A stretch of DNA of 34,086 nucleotides from Prevotella ihumii (GTDB lineage: Bacteria; Bacteroidota; Bacteroidia; Bacteroidales; Bacteroidaceae): assembly GCF_900155655.1 (NCBI RefSeq), contig NZ_LT706987.1, forward strand, positions 2,867,396 to 2,901,481, given 5' to 3'. Each line of letters opens with the position of its first letter. Position 1 is the first letter of the stretch. The notes beneath the pieces were generated by a model. That model saw nothing but the letters and a program-made list of their open reading frames with translations. It searched no databases and had not been told where the DNA came from. Made by a program: the position numbers and the translations under genes. Positions 30,469 to 34,086 of this stretch are shown here, in pieces.

Positions 30469-31485
30469 ATGAAAGAATTAGACTGGGCAAAATTACCTTT
30501 TGGCTATATGCCGACAGACTACAATGTGCGCTGTTACTATCGTGATGGCAAGTGGGGGGAAATAGAAGTATCTTCAGACGAATATTTAAAACTACACATG
30601 GCTGCAACTTGTTTGCACTATGGCCAAGAAGCATTTGAGGGAATGAAGGCATACCGCTGTCCTGACGGAAAAGTTCGCTTGTTCCGCCCTGAAGAAAATG
30701 CTGCACGATTGCAAAATACTTGCCGTGGTATCGAAATGCCTGAAGTTCCAACCGAACTTTTTGTAGAAATGGCAAAGAAAGTTGTACGACTCAATCAAGA
30801 ATATATCCCAACATACGAAAGCGGTGCTACGCTTTATCTCCGTCCATTGCTCATCGGTACAGGTGCGCAAGTAGGTGTAAAGCCATCTAACGAATATCTT
30901 TTTATGATATTTGTTACCCCTGTAGGACCTTACTTTAAGGGAGGTTTTGCTACCAATCCTTACGTTATCACACGCGAATACGACCGTGCTGCACCATTAG
31001 GAACAGGTACTTACAAGGTAGGTGGAAACTATGCTGCATCGCTGAAAGCTAACAAGATAGCTCACGAAAAAGGCTATGCGTCTGAGTTCTACTTGGATTG
31101 CAAAGAAAAGAAATATGTGGACGAATGTGGTGCTGCCAACTTCTTTGGTATCAAGGACAACACCTACGTTACACCAAAGTCTACCTCTATTCTCCCTTCT
31201 ATCACTAACAAGAGCTTGATGCAGATAGCTGAAGACTTAGGAATGAAGGTAGAACGCCGCCCTATCCCTGAAGATGAGTTGGCAACATTCGAAGAGGCTG
31301 GTGCTTGTGGTACAGCAGCTGTTATCTCGCCTATCTCTCGTCTTGACGACTTAGAAGAAGGCAAGAGCTACAAGTTTGGTGATGAGCCAGGTCCTTGGTC
31401 GAAGAAACTTTACGAAACGCTCCGTGGAATACAGTACGGAACTATCGAAGACAAACATAATTGGACAACAATTGTGATAGAGTAA
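30469..31485 (+). CDS. ilvE: Branched-chain amino acid aminotransferase
   Basis: This fold-type IV PLP enzyme interconverts leucine, isoleucine and valine with their 2-oxo acids, using glutamate/2-oxoglutarate, in the cytoplasm. The Schiff-base lysine is Lys183 in GTGTYKVGGNYAASL. YLRPLLIGTGAQVGV (123-137) and DECGAANFFGI (218-228) are typical of the larger BCAT type (about 340 aa), as found in eukaryotes and Bacteroidota, rather than E. coli IlvE (309 aa). It is a single-gene unit with a strong promoter and a terminator. Confidence 0.95.
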   Translation: MKELDWAKLPFGYMPTDYNVRCYYRDGKWGEIEVSSDEYLKLHMAATCLHYGQEAFEGMKAYRCPDGKVRLFRPEENAARLQNTCRGIEMPEVPTELFVEMAKKVVRLNQEYIPTYESGATLYLRPLLIGTGAQVGVKPSNEYLFMIFVTPVGPYFKGGFATNPYVITREYDRAAPLGTGTYKVGGNYAASLKANKIAHEKGYASEFYLDCKEKKYVDECGAANFFGIKDNTYVTPKSTSILPSITNKSLMQIAEDLGMKVERRPIPEDELATFEEAGACGTAAVISPISRLDDLEEGKSYKFGDEPGPWSKKLYETLRGIQYGTIEDKHNWTTIVIE

Positions 31486-31550
31486 AACTAAAAATCACAA
31501 ATATTTCATAGAATAATAATTGGGTAGAATTAAAGAAAAGTCAGTTTTGG

Positions 31551-31589
31551 GGACGAGTTTCAAGGAATTGTAGCTCGTCCTATTTTTAT
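31551..31589 (+). terminator. Terminator of ilvE
   Basis: GGACGAG (31551-31557) pairs with CTCGTCC (31574-31580) and is followed by TATTTTTAT. It lies 66 bases after the ilvE stop. The loop is large (16 bases). Confidence 0.6.
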
Positions 31590-31622
31590 GTATTTTTCTA
31601 CTATTTGCGCACTGAAGTTTAA

Positions 31623-31815
31623 CCCAAATCGGTCGTTAGACTTCTTCGAGATTTGCGATCTTATTTTGAGCTATTTTGGGTTGTTTTTGAAGACGTTTAG
31701 CGAGCTAAACAACTGAAAAAACAAACGAAAAGAGCCAAAATAAGGTGCAAAGACGAAGAAAAGCATAACATCTAAACGCTTAAAAAAGCCTTTGCGGGCT
31801 AATGCCCGATTTGGG
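31623..31815. mobile_element. Family A element, AT-rich core with extra segment (copy A5, 193 bp)
   Basis: Ends CCCAAATCGGTCGTTAG (31623-31639) and CTAATGCCCGATTTGGG (31799-31815) form an inverted repeat. The core matches the reverse complement of A3 but has 45 extra bases between two GCG triplets (about 31656-31704). The gap between ilvE and cobO (31486-31855) contains this element and the ilvE terminator, and no gene. Confidence 0.75.
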
Positions 31816-31855
31816 TTTAATACGTCTTTTCCAAATAGACTGCTATCTTGTGGAA

Positions 31856-32398
31856 TTACTTATCTATCCCATTACGAGAAATAAGTCCTTTAGTAGAATA
31901 ATAATGTTTTACTTCTCTCATATCTGTCACTAAGTCGGCATAATCCATTAAGGCTTGAGGTGCATAACGCCCTGTAAGAATAATCTCAACGTGTGGTGCA
32001 CGATTGTCTAACATCGTTATAACATCCTCTATCTTAATCAGTTCTAAATGCAAAGCTATCGTAATTTCGTCTAAAATTACAACCTCCCATTTTCCTTCCT
32101 TAATATGCTGTGCGCATACCTCTAATCCGTGCGCAGCCTCTTCTCGGTCTTCGTCAGTTGCGTGACGAGAAAGCATGCAACCACAGCCAAACTGTTCGAC
32201 AACAAATTTATCGAGTTTGGAAGTTATCTTTGTTTCATTATACTTTTGCGACTTTACAAATTGTCCTATATAAACAGCCTTTCCAGCCATAGCTGCACGA
32301 AGCGCAAGTCCGAAAGCTGCCGTAGTTTTACCTTTCCCGTTGCCCGTATAAACGTGAACTTGTCCTATTCCGTTTTGTTTGTCATTATTCATATCCAT
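31856..32398 (-). CDS. cobO: Corrinoid adenosyltransferase CobO/BtuR type (180 aa)
   Basis: The enzyme moves the adenosyl group of ATP to cob(I)alamin or cob(I)yrinic acid a,c-diamide, forming the active adenosyl cofactor in the cytoplasm. The ATP loop GNGKGKTTAA is at 19-28, and the Walker B-like VVILDEI and the C-terminal HYYSTKGLISRNGIDK fit the CobA/CobO/BtuR family. The ATG at 32398 is chosen; it follows the ogt stop by 2 bases, and the longer frame starts with TTG. Another in-frame ATG lies two codons later. With no other cobalamin genes nearby, it probably serves salvage rather than de novo synthesis (inference). Co-transcribed with ogt. Confidence 0.92.
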   Translation of the reverse strand: MDMNNDKQNGIGQVHVYTGNGKGKTTAAFGLALRAAMAGKAVYIGQFVKSQKYNETKITSKLDKFVVEQFGCGCMLSRHATDEDREEAAHGLEVCAQHIKEGKWEVVILDEITIALHLELIKIEDVITMLDNRAPHVEIILTGRYAPQALMDYADLVTDMREVKHYYSTKGLISRNGIDK

Positions 32399-32400
32399 AT

Positions 32401-32910
32401 TCAAAGTGTTAGATTATAAGTTTTACGTTCTATTTCTAAAAGTATCTGTTTGCGTTCTATACCGCCTGCATAGCCTGTCAGTGTTCCATCAGCACCTATC
32501 ACTCGGTGGCAAGGCACAATGATAGAGATGGGGTTATGCCCTACTGCTCCTCCAACAGCTTGGGCTGACATACGAGCAATATGGTTTTGGGTAGCAATTT
32601 CTTTAGCTATACGACCGTAGGTAGTGGTTTCTCCATATCCTATTTTTAGCAATTCGCCCCATACTTGTTGCCGAAAAGCTGTGCCTTTAAAGCATATAGA
32701 CGGTGTGAAAGTTGGAATTTTATAGGCAAAATATAGGTCAAGCCATCGCTTTGTATCGTCTAAAACAGGCATATTGATTGTAGTGGTTGTTTCTTGAGTG
32801 GCCTCAGTTAATTGGTGTTCATACCATATTCCGACAAGTTGATTGTCTTCTCCTTCAATCGTAAGTTGCCCTATAGGTGAATCATATATCGTTGTACATT
32901 GCATTGTCAT
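32401..32910 (-). CDS. ogt: Methylated-DNA--protein-cysteine methyltransferase (Ogt/MGMT)
   Basis: This suicide repair protein moves the methyl group from O6-methylguanine in DNA to its own cysteine. The acceptor Cys134 is in IVPCHRVIG (131-139). The helix-turn-helix part FRQQVWGELLKIGYGETTTYGRIA (79-102) holds the recognition elements, and the loop GTLTGYAGGIERKQILLEIE follows. The length of 169 aa is typical of Ogt. The ATG at 32910 is used; a second ATG two codons in is possible. It is the first gene of a two-gene unit with cobO. A TAAATTTG box on the minus strand (32986-32993) is a possible promoter, giving a leader of about 70 nt. Confidence 0.94.
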   Translation of the reverse strand: MTMQCTTIYDSPIGQLTIEGEDNQLVGIWYEHQLTEATQETTTTINMPVLDDTKRWLDLYFAYKIPTFTPSICFKGTAFRQQVWGELLKIGYGETTTYGRIAKEIATQNHIARMSAQAVGGAVGHNPISIIVPCHRVIGADGTLTGYAGGIERKQILLEIERKTYNLTL

Positions 32911-33048
32911 TCTATTGTCTTAAATGGGAAATTATAAAAGCATTTCTTCAACATTTGATTTCAGTAAAGTTGCATATATTTTTTACAAATTTAATAATTT
33001 ACTCAGAATAATCGTAAGCATCCAATATTAGCCGCCTTTCACACCAAT

Positions 33049-33088
33049 AAATAACCCTTATATGTCTGGCAGCATATAAGGGTTATTT
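33049..33088 (-). terminator. 16-bp perfect hairpin after the second IS66 transposase
   Basis: AAATAACCCTTATATG (33049-33064) and CATATAAGGGTTATTT (33073-33088) are perfect inverted repeats with the loop TCTGGCAG. On the minus strand it follows the transposase stop directly. Its arms end in ATTT and it may stop transcription in both directions. Confidence 0.65.
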
Positions 33089-33089
33089 G

Positions 33090-34086
33090 TTATTTGAAGT
33101 TTGAAGGTAGCATTTTCGTGAGTTCCTCCTCCGTCATATCTGGCAGGGACCTTGAAAGAACTTCCTTCATCCATTTGTATGGCTCTATGTCTGCTTCCCT
33201 GCAACACGCCATAAAGGTATAGAAGATGGCGTTGTTCTCGGCTCCCTCATTGTTACCACAGAACAGGTAGTTCTTTCTTCCAAGCGTGATGGGTCTGATG
33301 GCCTGTTCCATGAGGTTGTTGTCTATGTTGAATCGTCCGTCCTGCACATACCTACCAATGCGTATCCATACGGCGAAGGCATAACGCAGTGCCTTCTCCA
33401 TAGCTTCGCCTGGGGTGTACTGTTTGTGTACATCCAACATATAGGTCTCCAAATACTTAAGAATGGGGTAAGCTTTAGTCTTTCGTTCTGTCTCCACTTC
33501 CTCGGGTGGTGCTTTCTTGTGTTTGAGGTTTTCCTCCAACTCATAAAGCGTGGCTATCGTTTCGATGATATGGGCGGCGTTTTTATCGTCAGCCGCCAGA
33601 TGTTCGAACTTACGTCTCACGTGTGCCATACATCCTAACAGCACGATGCCCTGAACGTTCTCAAACCTGCTGTAGACCTCATACCCATCAGACTGTATGG
33701 CACCCTGGTAGCCCTTGAAGAGTTCATCTGCCACAGCGCCCGACCGCAACCCGTCCTTCCAATGGAAGAACACACCCTGGGAGTGCATAGCGTCACGCAC
33801 GCCCCACAGGTATCCCTTGCGTGTCTTTCCCTTGCGGTCGGCAACCTGTACGCTGGTCTCGTCAACTTGAAGATAAGGACTTTGCAGGATCTGGCTTACT
33901 TGAAGTTTGTAAAGTGGATAAAGTGCATCGGCGGCATCGTGAACCCAGCTGTTGACGGTTGAGGTGGGGAGGTTCACGCCCAGTTCCTTCCATCTTTCAC
34001 ATTGCCTATACTCGGGCTGGTGATAGGCGAACTTGGCGGTGATGATTTCGGCGAGCAGGGAAGCGTCGGCAAAACAATCCACCGCT
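33090..34086 (-). CDS. IS66-family transposase TnpC, N-terminally cut by the window edge
   Basis: At least 330 residues are visible and the frame stays open to the window end, so the N terminus (roughly 150 residues, from family lengths) lies outside. Any start codon near the edge would be artificial. The catalytic core shows LQVDETSVQV, QSDGYEVYSRF and IDNNLMEQAIRPI (the D, D and E candidates), plus CMAHVRRKF. The C-terminal part, FYTFMACCREADIEPYKWMKEVLSRSLP, is the IS66 C-terminal domain of the canonical TnpC type, which the 570-1997 transposase does not have. Canonical IS66 elements also carry tnpA and tnpB, which would lie to the right. Confidence 0.92.
   Translation of the reverse strand, partial: AVDCFADASLLAEIITAKFAYHQPEYRQCERWKELGVNLPTSTVNSWVHDAADALYPLYKLQVSQILQSPYLQVDETSVQVADRKGKTRKGYLWGVRDAMHSQGVFFHWKDGLRSGAVADELFKGYQGAIQSDGYEVYSRFENVQGIVLLGCMAHVRRKFEHLAADDKNAAHIIETIATLYELEENLKHKKAPPEEVETERKTKAYPILKYLETYMLDVHKQYTPGEAMEKALRYAFAVWIRIGRYVQDGRFNIDNNLMEQAIRPITLGRKNYLFCGNNEGAENNAIFYTFMACCREADIEPYKWMKEVLSRSLPDMTEEELTKMLPSNFK

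Larger units (their letters stand above)
33014..34086 (-). mobile_element. Second IS66-family element, partial (runs off the right edge)
   Basis: The transposase gene is read leftward and the inside end of the element lies about 76 bases past its stop. The likely boundary is GTAAGCATCC at 33014, because IS66-family ends usually start with GTAA; this is an inference, as the other end lies outside the window. The 8 bases before it (33006-33013) would be the target duplication. The protein belongs to a different IS66 branch from the element at 261-2037, so the two are not copies of each other. Confidence 0.75.

Overview
The window looks like a chromosomal segment of an oral-type Prevotella (Bacteroidota, Bacteroidales). 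Three things point there: Bacteroidota promoter boxes (TAnnTTTG, often with TTG about 20 bases upstream) in front of most transcription units; type IX secretion system (T9SS) traits, namely a T9SS plug protein and an LRR surface protein with a T9SS-like C-terminal tail; and the Bacteroidota gene order ileS - dksA-like - lspA - DUF4296 lipoprotein. The genus is an inference from protein style and repeats; the species is not determined.

Layout. 1-2045: end of a small inverted-repeat element (family A), then a complete IS66-family insertion sequence (261-2037) with an 8-bp palindromic target duplication. 2162-5128: large secreted leucine-rich-repeat protein, closed by a strong terminator. 5271-9540 (minus): mnmE, a nucleoside phosphorylase, the T9SS plug protein and a small acidic protein. 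9766-10803 (plus): galE. 11190-21167 (minus): a co-directional block transcribed ileS, dksA-like, lspA, DUF4296 lipoprotein, small protein, M23 peptidase, C69 dipeptidase. 22210-24645 (plus): a transglutaminase-like protein with a thioredoxin-like tail. 25044-28466: a membrane PH-like protein, a FemAB/GNAT-type acyltransferase and a sugar aminotransferase (plus), convergent with a second FemAB/GNAT-type protein (minus). 28840-30346 (plus): xseA-xseB. 30469-31485 (plus): ilvE. 31856-32910 (minus): ogt-cobO. 33014-34086: a second, different IS66-family element that runs off the right edge.

How the genes fit together. Much of the window concerns the cell envelope: lipoprotein maturation (LspA), peptidoglycan or peptide hydrolysis (M23, C69), T9SS export and its likely cargo, and possible acylated amino-sugar synthesis. 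The rest is housekeeping: tRNA modification and charging, nucleoside salvage, DNA repair, branched-chain amino acid metabolism and cobalamin adenosylation.

The most unusual content is between the genes. At least five families of short repeats occupy the spacers: (A) elements with CCCAAATCGGTCGTTAG-type inverted ends and two unrelated kinds of core; (B) a 200-250 bp MITE-like pair in opposite orientations on either side of dksA-ileS, one copy carrying a nested hairpin; (C) a 48-bp GC-rich hairpin repeat; (D) 66-bp tandem repeats, each carrying a consensus promoter box, in front of xseA; (E) a 45-bp tandem repeat of two palindromes. No tRNA, rRNA or CRISPR array was seen. No wholly new multigene system could be demonstrated. 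The best candidates for something undescribed are the family A and B elements and the promoter-bearing D repeat.
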